From: Hymenobacter siberiensis
GTDB taxonomy: Bacteria; Bacteroidota; Bacteroidia; Cytophagales; Hymenobacteraceae
Length of the DNA stretch: 64,000 bases
Direction: 5' to 3'
Assembly (NCBI RefSeq): GCF_018967865.2
Contig: NZ_JAHLZY020000001.1
Location: 2,170,001 to 2,234,000 of the forward strand
In this document: positions 27,239-34,752 of the stretch, piece by piece
Numbering within the stretch: position 1 is the first letter of the stretch
How the letters are laid out: the number at the start of each line of letters is the position of its first letter
Position numbers and translations under genes: made by a program
Notes under the pieces: model-generated
What the model was told of the DNA's origin: nothing
Databases searched by the model: none
What the model saw: the letters and a program-made list of their open reading frames with translations, nothing else

Positions 27239-27337
27239 TTAATGGAGTTGTTTAGAAAGTCACAAAAGGTCCCCGAACGGTCATGCAGCGCGCAGCGAAG
27301 CATGACCGTTCGGGGACTTTCTAAACAACTCCATTAA
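27239..27337. repeat. Palindrome inside a palindrome (GTCATGC family nested)
   Basis: Outer arms 27239-27261 and 27315-27337 are perfect 23-base complements (TTAATGGAGTTGTTTAGAAA and so on). Within them lies a short member of the GTCATGC family (about 27269-27317) with CCCCGAACGGTCATGC arms. One element seems to have landed in, or grown within, another. Confidence 0.8.
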
Positions 27338-27379
27338 CTTTCTGCCTAAGAGTGGTGCTTTTTCTTCTGTATATCTGAT

Positions 27380-27736
27380 TTGCTGCTGGATATAAACTTA
27401 CAACATCTGCCGGATGACTATCTGGGGGGCGAATGGCGGGTAGCCAGCCGGGTGCTGAACCGCAACGACCCCGGCAGCCCGCTGGCCCTGGCCGAGCAGC
27501 TGGCGCTCATGCCGGGCCATTTGGAAACCACGCCCGCGCCGCCCGGCCCCGGCCAGACCGGCAATTGGGCGGTGCTGCGCGACGAGCTCATGAACCGGCC
27601 ATACCTCAACTTCGAGTTGACCAATGAAGCAACGCGTGCCCTTGTCACGCGCATGCGCCGCTCGGCCGATGGCTTGCATAGCCAACTGAACCTGTACTTT
27701 GCGTCGGGTATGGAAATGCAGCTCGACCGCGCTTAG
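27380..27736 (+). CDS. Hypothetical protein
   Basis: I do not recognise this 118-residue protein. The frame opens after TAA at 27347 and the first usable start is TTG 27380, giving LLDINLQHLPDDYLGGEWR. It is soluble-looking, with no signal or membrane segment, and ends SQLNLYFASGMEMQLDRA. Codon use (GC-rich third positions) supports a real gene. It is on the same strand as the PAS protein 113 bases downstream, so the two could be linked, but nothing shows a shared function. Confidence 0.5.
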   Translation: MLLDINLQHLPDDYLGGEWRVASRVLNRNDPGSPLALAEQLALMPGHLETTPAPPGPGQTGNWAVLRDELMNRPYLNFELTNEATRALVTRMRRSADGLHSQLNLYFASGMEMQLDRA

Positions 27737-27849
27737 TATATTCTTATTTTGGTTTTTAAGCTTCTCTACTCGTGAGCACTCCGCAAGCAGTTACCCCGTT
27801 GCCCGCCATCGCCCAAAACGGGCTGGTTGGGTCCGAGTAGTTCACTTTT

Positions 27850-28302
27850 TTGGCTGATGTGATTCCGCAACTGGTCTGGATTACCGACCAGAATGGGTTC
27901 CATATCTATTTCAATCAGCGCTGGACGGCCTTTACGGGCTACGTGCTGGCCGACAGCGTGGGGCTGGATATGTGGAACAACCTGCTGCACCCCGACGACC
28001 GCTCCCGCGTCCGGGAGGTGTGGGGCCACTCGTTGGCCACCGGCGACGACTACAACATAGAGTACCGTTTCAAAGCCAAGGATGGCTCGTACCGCTGGTT
28101 TTTGGGGCAGGCTCTGCCGCGCCGGGGCGACGACCGCCAGATTATCGCCTGGTTTGGCACCTGCACCGATATTCAGGAGCAGCGCCAGATGCGCGAGCAA
28201 CTGGAAGCCGCCTATTCGGACCTCGAAGCCAAGGTGATGTTCCGGACGCTGGATTTGGAGCGCGAGGTGAAGGAGCTGCGCGAAGCGGCTGGTAAGCAGT
28301 AG
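27850..28302 (+). CDS. Single PAS-domain protein, possibly truncated at its N-terminus
   Basis: From TTG 27850 the 150 residues make one PAS fold (VIPQLVWITDQNGFHIYFNQRW, GYVLADSVGLDMWNNLLHPDD) and its PAC end (YRFKAKDGSYRWFLGQALPRR, WFGTCTDIQEQ). A short coiled coil follows (EQLEAAYSDLEAKV). There is no kinase or output domain, so it may sense a signal and bind a partner. The same frame continues upstream from a GTG at 27772 (STPQAVTPLPAIAQNGLVGSE) but is cut by TAG at 27838-27840. Family proteins often have residues before FLADVIPQLVW, so the original start may have been that GTG. Confidence 0.75.
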   Translation: MADVIPQLVWITDQNGFHIYFNQRWTAFTGYVLADSVGLDMWNNLLHPDDRSRVREVWGHSLATGDDYNIEYRFKAKDGSYRWFLGQALPRRGDDRQIIAWFGTCTDIQEQRQMREQLEAAYSDLEAKVMFRTLDLEREVKELREAAGKQ

Positions 28303-28324
28303 ATTATCGAATAAGTAGTATTTG

Positions 28325-28348
28325 AAACGGCTCCTCGGAGCCGTTTTT
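28325..28348 (+). terminator. Intrinsic terminator of the PAS gene
   Basis: AAACGGCTCC, loop TC, GGAGCCGTTT, ending in a run of T residues, 22 bases after the PAS stop. Confidence 0.85.
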
Positions 28349-28412
28349 CGTTAGTAGACGTGGCACTTGCCAATTCACCGGGCCGCTCAGGCTGCCCCAG
28401 CGTTTCCTACTT

Positions 28413-29396
28413 ATGAATGCCATTATTATTCAGCAGGTCGGCGGGCCTGAGGTTCTGCAGCTTCGGCCGCAGCCCAAACCTACGCCTGCCGCCCACGAAG
28501 TGCTTATCCGGGTGCATGCCGCCGGCGTAAACCGGCCCGATGTGCTGATGCGCCAGGGTAAGTATGCCGGCAGCGGCGACGTAACCGGCCTGGTACCCGG
28601 CCTGGAAATAGCCGGCACCATCGAAACCACCGGTACCGAGGTGACGCGCTGGCACCCCGGCGATGCCGTGTGCGCCCTGTTGCCCGCCGGTGGCTACGCC
28701 GAATATGCCGTGGTGGATGCCCGCCACTGCCTGCCCGTGCCCACCGGTCTGAGCATGACCGAAGCCGCCGCCCTGCCCGAAACCGTGTTCACGGTATGGC
28801 ACAACGTGTTTCAGCGCGGCAACCTGCAGCCCGGCGAAACGCTGCTGGTGCACGGCGGCAGCAGCGGCATTGGCACCACAGCCATTCAGCTGGCGCGGGC
28901 GCTGGGCAGCCCCGTGGCCATCACGGCCGGGGATGAGGCCAAGTGCAGCGCCTGCCGGGAACTAGGTGCCGACTGGGCCATCAATTACAAAACCGAAGAC
29001 TTTGAAGAAGTGCTGAATGCCGAAGGCGTGGACGTAGTGCTCGACATGATTGGTGGCGACTACATCGCCAAAAACCTGCGCCTGCTGAAGGACGACGGCC
29101 GGTTAGTGTTCATAAATGCCATGCAGGGTGCCAAGGGCGAATTCAACGCGCTGGAGGTGATGCGGCGGCGGCTGAGCATCACAGGAAGCACTTTGCGGCC
29201 CCGCTCAGCCGATTTTAAAGCGGCGCTGGCGGCGGAGGTAGAAAAGCACGTTTGGCCCCTGATTGCGGCGGGCAAGTTCCGGCCGGTTATCTACAAAGCC
29301 TTCCCATTAGCCGAAGCGGCGGCGGCGCACGAGCTAATGGAAAGCAGCGCCCACATCGGTAAGATTGTGTTGGAAATGGGTGGGGAGAAGGCCTGA
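28413..29396 (+). CDS. NAD(P)H-quinone oxidoreductase, PIG3-like
   Basis: A 327-residue zinc-independent medium-chain dehydrogenase. The N-terminal GroES-like domain reads VLIRVHAAGVNRPDVLMRQGKY, and the Rossmann part has the coenzyme-binding VHGGSSGIGTTAIQLARALG, about residues 145-165. Absence of the catalytic and structural zinc cysteines, together with this motif, fits quinone reductases of the QOR/PIG3 group, which pass electrons from NADPH to quinones. The true substrate in the cell is unknown. It is a single gene between a terminator and the convergent oxidase gene. Confidence 0.9.
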   Translation: MNAIIIQQVGGPEVLQLRPQPKPTPAAHEVLIRVHAAGVNRPDVLMRQGKYAGSGDVTGLVPGLEIAGTIETTGTEVTRWHPGDAVCALLPAGGYAEYAVVDARHCLPVPTGLSMTEAAALPETVFTVWHNVFQRGNLQPGETLLVHGGSSGIGTTAIQLARALGSPVAITAGDEAKCSACRELGADWAINYKTEDFEEVLNAEGVDVVLDMIGGDYIAKNLRLLKDDGRLVFINAMQGAKGEFNALEVMRRRLSITGSTLRPRSADFKAALAAEVEKHVWPLIAAGKFRPVIYKAFPLAEAAAAHELMESSAHIGKIVLEMGGEKA

Positions 29397-29445
29397 TAAA
29401 GAAGCCAAGCTCATCCAGCGTCCGTGCAGCTGGAGTAGGGTTGCG

Positions 29446-30894
29446 CTACTCCCCGTGCAGCGGTGGTGCGGGCAGCCGGAATATATCGCGCAGGGCGCGG
29501 CGGGCCGCGTAGTAGCCGCACATGCCGTGCACGCCGCCGCCGGGAGGCGTGGCCGAAGAACAGAGGTACAGCCCTCGCTGCGAGGTACGGTAGGGCGAGG
29601 CCCGCAGGGCCGGACGGGTGAATAGCTGGCCGATATCGAGCAGGCCGCCGTTGATGTCGCCGCCCACGTAGTTGGGGTTGTACGCCTCCATCTGGGCGGT
29701 GTCGAAGGTGTGGCGGGCCAGAATGCGGTCGCGAAAGCCGGGCGCAAACCGTTCGACCTGGCGCTCGATGGCGGCCGTCATGTCCACGCGCGAGCCGTTG
29801 GGGACGTGGCAGTAGGCCCAGGCGGTGTGCTGCCCGGCCGGGGCGCGGGTGGTGTCGAAGAGGCTTTGCTGGGCCAGCAGCACGAAGGGCTGCGCCGCGT
29901 GCTGGCCCCGTGCCGAGGCTTGCTCACTGGCGGCAATCTCGGCCAGCGTATTGCCCAGGTGTATGGTGCCGGCTTGGGCACATTCGGGGGCGGTGAAAGG
30001 AATGGGCGCGGCCAGCGCCCAATCAATTTTGAATACGCCCATGCCGTAGCGGTAGCGCCGCAGCTGCCACTGGTAAATGCTTGACAGGCTGTGCCCGGCA
30101 ATCTGGAGCAGCTGCGCCGGCGTGACGTCGAGCAGCACGGCCCGTGCCGCCGGCAGCTGCGCCAGCGAAAGCACGTAAGTCCCGGTTTCGACCTGCCCGC
30201 CCAGGGCGATGAAATGCGCCAGCAGCGCATCGGCAATGGCCTGCGAGCCACCTTTGGGCAGGGGCCAGCCGCCGCGGTGGGCCGCAATGAGCAGCACCAG
30301 GGCAGCGGCCGACGTGGTGAGGTTGCTCAGCGGCTGAATGGCGTGGGCGGCCATGCCGGCCAGTAGGCCTTTGGCTTTTTCGTGGGTGAAGCATCGCGCC
30401 AGCACCGTGGCTGGGAGCAGCGCCGAGAGGCCAAATCGGGCCATATCGAGCGGGTGCCGGGGGAAATGCAGCGGGGCCAGCACGTCGTTGGCAATGTTGG
30501 GCCACTGGGCCACGAGCGGGCCAAGCAGGTGCTGATAGGCCTCGGCATCGAGGCCGAGGCTGCGGGCGGTATCGGCCAGCGACGCGGCCACGGCGGCGGT
30601 ACCGTCATCGAACGGGTGGGCGGCGGCCACGGGCGGCGTGAGGTATTCCAGCCCGTAGCGGGCCAGTGGCAGCGTCTGGAAATAGGGCGAGGCCGCCGCC
30701 AGTGGGTGAATGGCGGAGCAGATGTCGTGGCGAAAGCCGGGCAGAGTCAGCTCAGCCGTGCGCAGGCCGCCACCGATTTCCCGCTTGCCTTCGAGCAGTA
30801 GGACCGACAAGCCCGCCTGCTGCATTACAATGGCCGCCGCCAGCCCATTGGGGCCGGAACCGACGACGACGGCATCATAGCTGGGCGTACGCAT
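29446..30894 (-). CDS. FAD-dependent oxidoreductase, phytoene-desaturase-like
   Basis: A 482-residue flavoprotein. The N-terminus has the dinucleotide-binding motif VVVGSGPNGLAAAIVMQQAGLSVLLLEG, and the C-terminus the second FAD signature (GLYLCSSATPPGGGVHGMCGYYAA). Homology is to CrtI-type and PYROXD2-type enzymes. It lacks obvious carotenoid-pathway neighbours (no crtB or crtY here), so a role in carotenoid making is not implied. No signal peptide is seen. It is convergent with the quinone reductase, and its upstream region of about 290 bases shows no gene. Confidence 0.88.
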   Translation of the reverse strand: MRTPSYDAVVVGSGPNGLAAAIVMQQAGLSVLLLEGKREIGGGLRTAELTLPGFRHDICSAIHPLAAASPYFQTLPLARYGLEYLTPPVAAAHPFDDGTAAVAASLADTARSLGLDAEAYQHLLGPLVAQWPNIANDVLAPLHFPRHPLDMARFGLSALLPATVLARCFTHEKAKGLLAGMAAHAIQPLSNLTTSAAALVLLIAAHRGGWPLPKGGSQAIADALLAHFIALGGQVETGTYVLSLAQLPAARAVLLDVTPAQLLQIAGHSLSSIYQWQLRRYRYGMGVFKIDWALAAPIPFTAPECAQAGTIHLGNTLAEIAASEQASARGQHAAQPFVLLAQQSLFDTTRAPAGQHTAWAYCHVPNGSRVDMTAAIERQVERFAPGFRDRILARHTFDTAQMEAYNPNYVGGDINGGLLDIGQLFTRPALRASPYRTSQRGLYLCSSATPPGGGVHGMCGYYAARRALRDIFRLPAPPLHGE

Positions 30895-31132
30895 GTGGGG
30901 TGGGGTTTAGGTATAGTTTGATGTAAAAGAACGTTAGCATGACCTCATTTCAAGCGGCCCAGCCAGCGGCAGCATTCAAGCGCGACAAGTAGGATGTACG
31001 GCCCGAGGGTTACGGGAACCCGCTCAGGCGCGGGCCGGGCCATCCGCAGTCCAAGGGTAAAGATGGGCCAGCCACAGCTCAGCCAGCCAATGGAATCGCG
31101 CAACTGCCATACGGTGCCGGCCGCTCCCGCTT

Positions 31133-31140
31133 TACCTTTG
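31133..31140 (+). promoter_or_regulatory. -7 box TACCTTTG before ispG
   Basis: Full TAnnTTTG match 43 bases before the ispG ATG. The rest of the gap 30895-31132 holds nothing I can name. Confidence 0.55.
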
Positions 31141-31183
31141 TAGTAGGGCGCAACTTTCGCCTACCGCCCCTGGTTTTTGGATT

Positions 31184-33178
31184 ATGAATAAAACGTATTG
31201 CCCCAGCCTCACTGAATACAAGCGCCGCGTGTCCCGCGTGGTCAACATTGGCGGCGTGCCGATGGGCGGCGACTACCCCATCCGCGTGCAGAGCATGACC
31301 ACCGTGGATACGATGGATACGATGGGCTCGGTGGAACAGACGCTGCGCATGGTAGAGGCCGGCTGCGAATACGTGCGCATCACCGCGCCCAGTATGAAGG
31401 AGGCCCAAAACCTGCTGGAAATCAGGAAAGAGCTGCGCAAGCGGGGCTGCAACGTGCCGCTCATCGCCGACATTCACTTCACGCCCAATGCCGCCGAGTT
31501 GGCCGCCCGCATCGTGGAGAAGGTGCGCGTGAACCCCGGCAACTACGCCGATAAAAAGAAATTCGAGGAAATTGAATACACCGACGCCACCTACGCGGCC
31601 GAGGTGGAACGCATCCGCGAGCGGTTCCGGCCGCTGGTCCAGATTTGCAAGCAGCACGGCACCGCTATGCGCATCGGCACCAACCACGGCTCGCTGAGTG
31701 ACCGGATTCTGAGCCGCTACGGCGACACGCCGCTGGGCATGGTGGAGTCGGCGCTGGAGTTCCTGCGCCTCTGCGAGGAAGAGAATTACTACGACGTGGT
31801 GCTGAGCATGAAGGCCAGCAACACCCAGGTGATGGTGCAGGCCTACCGCCTGCTGGTGCAGAAGCTCGACGAGGAAGGCCTGCAGCCCTACCCGCTGCAC
31901 CTGGGCGTGACCGAGGCCGGCGAGGCCGAAGACGGCCGCATCAAGAGCGCCGTGGGCATTGGTACGCTGCTCGAAGACGGCCTCGGCGATACTGTGCGCG
32001 TGTCGCTCACCGAAGCCCCCGAAGCCGAAGCCCCGGTGGCCCGCATGCTGATTGACCGCTACACGGGGCGGGCGGCCACGGCCCGGCCCATCAAGCCGCT
32101 GGTGGGCGAGGAGCCGATTAATCCATTCCAGTATTTCCGCCGGCACACGCACGAAGTGGTCAATTTCGGCGGGCAGAACGTGCCCCGCGTCGTAGCCGAT
32201 TTATCGCGCCTGCCACACCTAGAGTATGGCGACCTGCGCGCCGCTGGCCACCTGTATTCGCCCTTCCTCGATAAGTTTCAGATGGGCGACCTGGGGGCCG
32301 ACTACATCTACACCGGCGAGCGGCCCGTGCCCTACATGCTGCCCAACGGCTTGAAGGAAATCGTGACCTTCACGGCTTGGCGCGACGCCGGCCACCGCCC
32401 CGAGCACTACCCGCTGATGACGCCTGACGCCTACCTGGCCACCACGCCCGCGCAGCGCCACCCACAGCTCAATTTCCTGCTGGCCGACCTGGCGGCGCTC
32501 ACTTCCGAAATGCTCCAGCACCTGCGCATCGACCAAACGGTGGTGCTCACCCTCGAAACCAGTAACGCCCACGCCATGCCGGAGCTGCGCCGGGCCTTTT
32601 TCGATTTGATAAACGCTGGCATCACCTGCCCGGTGGTGGTGCGCCGCTGCTATACCATCGAGAACCCCGCCCAAACCCAGCTCGATGCCGCTACCGACGT
32701 GGGCGGCCTGCTCATCGACGGTCTCGGCGACGGTATATCGCTCTGCACCGATGCCCTGCCCAACCAGGAGCAGGACGCTTGGCTGCGCGATATCGACACC
32801 CTGAACCAGCTCAGCTTCGGCATTCTGCAGGCGGCCCGCACCCGCATGAGCAAAACCGAATACATCAGCTGCCCCAGCTGCGGCCGCACCCTGTTCGACC
32901 TACAGGAAACCACGGCCATGATTCGCAAGCGCACCGACCACCTCAAGGGCATCAAAATCGGCATCATGGGCTGCATCGTGAACGGTCCCGGCGAAATGGC
33001 CGATGCCGACTATGGCTACGTGGGCGTGGGCAAGGGCAAAATTGCCCTCTACCGTGGCCAGGAAGTCATCAAGAAATCGGTGCCCGAGGAGAGGGCCGTG
33101 GACGACCTGATTGAGCTGATGCGCGAGGACGGAAGGTGGATTGAGAAGGAGGTGTTGGGGGAGCCGGTGGGAAGTTAA
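31184..33178 (+). CDS. ispG: 4-hydroxy-3-methylbut-2-enyl diphosphate synthase, long form
   Basis: IspG is a [4Fe-4S] enzyme that reduces methylerythritol cyclodiphosphate in the MEP isoprenoid pathway. The 664 residues are the long form found in Bacteroidota, Chlamydiae and plants: an N-terminal TIM barrel (VQSMTTVDTMDT, DIHFTPNAA, KVRVNPGNY), a large insert domain (about residues 290-540), and the C-terminal cluster domain. Cluster cysteines are Cys563 and Cys566 (SCPSCGRT) and Cys597 (GIMGCIVNGPGEMADADYG). Its Fe-S cluster may depend on the Mrp/NifU-like pair at 12-13 kb (inference). It has its own promoter. Confidence 0.97.
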   Translation: MNKTYCPSLTEYKRRVSRVVNIGGVPMGGDYPIRVQSMTTVDTMDTMGSVEQTLRMVEAGCEYVRITAPSMKEAQNLLEIRKELRKRGCNVPLIADIHFTPNAAELAARIVEKVRVNPGNYADKKKFEEIEYTDATYAAEVERIRERFRPLVQICKQHGTAMRIGTNHGSLSDRILSRYGDTPLGMVESALEFLRLCEEENYYDVVLSMKASNTQVMVQAYRLLVQKLDEEGLQPYPLHLGVTEAGEAEDGRIKSAVGIGTLLEDGLGDTVRVSLTEAPEAEAPVARMLIDRYTGRAATARPIKPLVGEEPINPFQYFRRHTHEVVNFGGQNVPRVVADLSRLPHLEYGDLRAAGHLYSPFLDKFQMGDLGADYIYTGERPVPYMLPNGLKEIVTFTAWRDAGHRPEHYPLMTPDAYLATTPAQRHPQLNFLLADLAALTSEMLQHLRIDQTVVLTLETSNAHAMPELRRAFFDLINAGITCPVVVRRCYTIENPAQTQLDAATDVGGLLIDGLGDGISLCTDALPNQEQDAWLRDIDTLNQLSFGILQAARTRMSKTEYISCPSCGRTLFDLQETTAMIRKRTDHLKGIKIGIMGCIVNGPGEMADADYGYVGVGKGKIALYRGQEVIKKSVPEERAVDDLIELMREDGRWIEKEVLGEPVGS

Positions 33179-33193
33179 ATAATTCTTTTGCGA

Positions 33194-33508
33194 ATGAAAA
33201 TCCAGCTATTTGCAGGCCCAATTGCCCTTGGGGTAATTGAATCAAAAGTTATTGATGATTCAATGGGCGTAGTAGGAGGGGTCTTACAGCCTTCAACTGC
33301 TTACTTAACGGAGTTTCAATCCTTCTTTCGCAGGCATATACAACAGCCCAATTGGCGAGCATTGGCAGGTTTAGAATTAATCGGAGTACTTCCGACTAAT
33401 GAAATTCTGGAATGTGTCGGTGGTATTTGCCTCACTGATATTGAAGAATGTGCTGAAATTAATGTAGAATTCTGTGGACTGAATCAGCGTGTAATAAGCC
33501 TGATTTAA
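33194..33508 (+). CDS. Small hypothetical protein of low GC
   Basis: I do not recognise this 104-residue protein (MKIQLFAGPIALGVIESKVI, ending INVEFCGLNQRVISLI). It starts 16 bases after ispG. It has no signal peptide, one Cys-containing loop (LECVGGICLTDIEECAEI) and an overall alpha/beta look. Its sequence is clearly richer in A and T than ispG and the genes around it, with A/T-ending codons, which suggests recent acquisition. Small proteins of this appearance are often immunity proteins or orphan genes carried by mobile DNA, but nothing here proves it. Confidence 0.55.
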   Translation: MKIQLFAGPIALGVIESKVIDDSMGVVGGVLQPSTAYLTEFQSFFRRHIQQPNWRALAGLELIGVLPTNEILECVGGICLTDIEECAEINVEFCGLNQRVISLI

Positions 33509-33540
33509 TAAGGCGTAGGCTACGGTGGTTAATCAAGAAT

Positions 33541-34002
33541 CTATTTGCACTTCTCTTTCCTTCGCGTGTCTATAATATGCGCAATTTTCCAGCCGTCGGC
33601 CAGCTTCACCAACTGAAATGAGTCGTAGCCGCAGTGGCTAAAATGGCTGCCCCGGTAGAACTCGTAGGGCGCCCACACGCTGGCCAGGTTAGCATCGATT
33701 AACACCCGCTCGAACTGCACCCGTTCGTCCCAGCTTTCGGAGTGGGGCGTGCCCACGGCTTTCAGAAAGCCGTTGATGGATTCGATTTCCAGCGTGGGCG
33801 GCTGGCCGGGCTGGCCGCCGAACCCGTGGAATACGGCCGCCGGGGCCAGCGTGCGGCGCACGGCGGTGCTGTCGCCGCGCCGCATGCCGTCGAAAAAGGC
33901 GGTGATGGTTTGTTTCACGGCGGCGGTTTCGGCAGCGGCTTTTTGGGCGTGGGCGACGGGCGTGGCGGCGGCCACCAGCAGCAGGACGGGAATCAGCTTC
34001 AT
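33541..34002 (-). CDS. Exported NTF2/SnoaL-like protein
   Basis: A 153-residue protein with a signal peptide (LIPVLLLVAAATPVAHAQ) and a single cone-shaped NTF2-like domain (KQTITAFFDGMRRGDSTAVRRTLAP, then WAPYEFYRGSHFSHCGYDSF and LVKLADGWKIAHIIDTRR). The fold is used both by small enzymes and by ligand-binding proteins, so the role is open. DUF4440-type nuclear-transport-factor-2 proteins in Bacteroidota usually look like this. It probably acts in the periplasm. It faces the low-GC gene and is divergent from the DUF6728 gene. Confidence 0.85.
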   Translation of the reverse strand: MKLIPVLLLVAAATPVAHAQKAAAETAAVKQTITAFFDGMRRGDSTAVRRTLAPAAVFHGFGGQPGQPPTLEIESINGFLKAVGTPHSESWDERVQFERVLIDANLASVWAPYEFYRGSHFSHCGYDSFQLVKLADGWKIAHIIDTRRKEKCK

Positions 34003-34104
34003 CTACTTGGTTTTATTGGATTCAGCGACGAAGGAAAGCATGCCGCGTCACAAATCTTTCTGGCGCTTCTGATGTTGTCTTTAAGCAACTAAACCCGCCC
34101 CGCC

Positions 34105-34278
34105 ATGAACGGTAAAAACCTCTTCAATTTCGGTCCTGTACTCGGCTATTACTTCCGTGGTAAAGACCCCAGCCGCAAGAATAACTTCAACATGAAGACC
34201 ATGCACTTCATCAATAAGCTCAGCCTGGCCATGTTCCTGGTGTGCCTGGTGGTGATGCTGTTCCGCTACGTATTGTAG
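34105..34278 (+). CDS. DUF6728 small membrane protein
   Basis: A 57-residue protein: MNGKNLFNFGPVLGYYFRGK, a basic linker with NNFNMKTMHFINKLS, and one transmembrane helix (LAMFLVCLVVMLFRYVL). The GPVLGYYFR and MHFINKLS motifs match the DUF6728 family found in Bacteroidota, whose function is unknown. It is short enough to be missed by most gene finders. It starts 13 bases upstream of the MmcQ/YjbR gene on the same strand and probably shares its transcript. Confidence 0.8.
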   Translation: MNGKNLFNFGPVLGYYFRGKDPSRKNNFNMKTMHFINKLSLAMFLVCLVVMLFRYVL

Positions 34279-34291
34279 CGTTTGGAGTGCT

Positions 34292-34642
34292 ATGAACATT
34301 GAGGATTTTCGCGACTACTGCCTGCTAAAATCCGGCGTGACCGAGCACACACCGTTCGGGCCCGATACCTTGGTGTTTAAAGTGGGCGGCAAAATGTTCG
34401 CCCTGACCGACATCAACACCTTTGCCAGCATCAACCTGAAGTGCGACCCCGAGCGGGCCGTGGAACTGCGCGAGGCGCACGATTACGTGCTGCCCGGCTA
34501 CCACATGAACAAGCAGCTCTGGAATACCGTGCTCATCGGAGCCGGCGCGCCCGATAGCCAGCTGCGGGAGCTGATTGACCACTCGTATGATTTGGTGCGG
34601 ACCTCGCTCCCCAAGGGCGTAAAGGCTGCGTTGGAGCAATAG
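34292..34642 (+). CDS. MmcQ/YjbR-family protein
   Basis: A 116-residue protein with the DUF419/MmcQ-YjbR fold: MNIEDFRDYCLLKSGVTEHT at the start, TLVFKVGGKMFALTDI and the C-terminal helix LRELIDHSYDLVRTSLPKG. Structural members resemble a double-wing DNA-binding fold, but the cellular job is not known. It follows the DUF6728 gene by 13 bases and ends at a palindrome shared with the M14 peptidase gene. Confidence 0.92.
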   Translation: MNIEDFRDYCLLKSGVTEHTPFGPDTLVFKVGGKMFALTDINTFASINLKCDPERAVELREAHDYVLPGYHMNKQLWNTVLIGAGAPDSQLRELIDHSYDLVRTSLPKGVKAALEQ

Positions 34643-34750
34643 TAGCTTGGACTCTGCGAGCGTGAGCGTAGCGAGCATCTTGCATTGGAGACCGTTTGGT
34701 TCCGCATGCTCGCTGCGCTCACGCTCGGACTCGCAGAGTCCAAGCTACTG
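34641..34750. repeat. Palindrome filling a convergent gap, GTGAGCG family
   Basis: Arms run from the MmcQ/YjbR stop to just before the M14 stop. The left arm (34643-34678) and right arm (34706-34749) pair over most of their length; the right arm has a short extra segment. Each includes TAGCTTGGACTC and GAGCGTGAGCG-type stretches. Confidence 0.85.
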
Positions 34751-34752
34751 TG

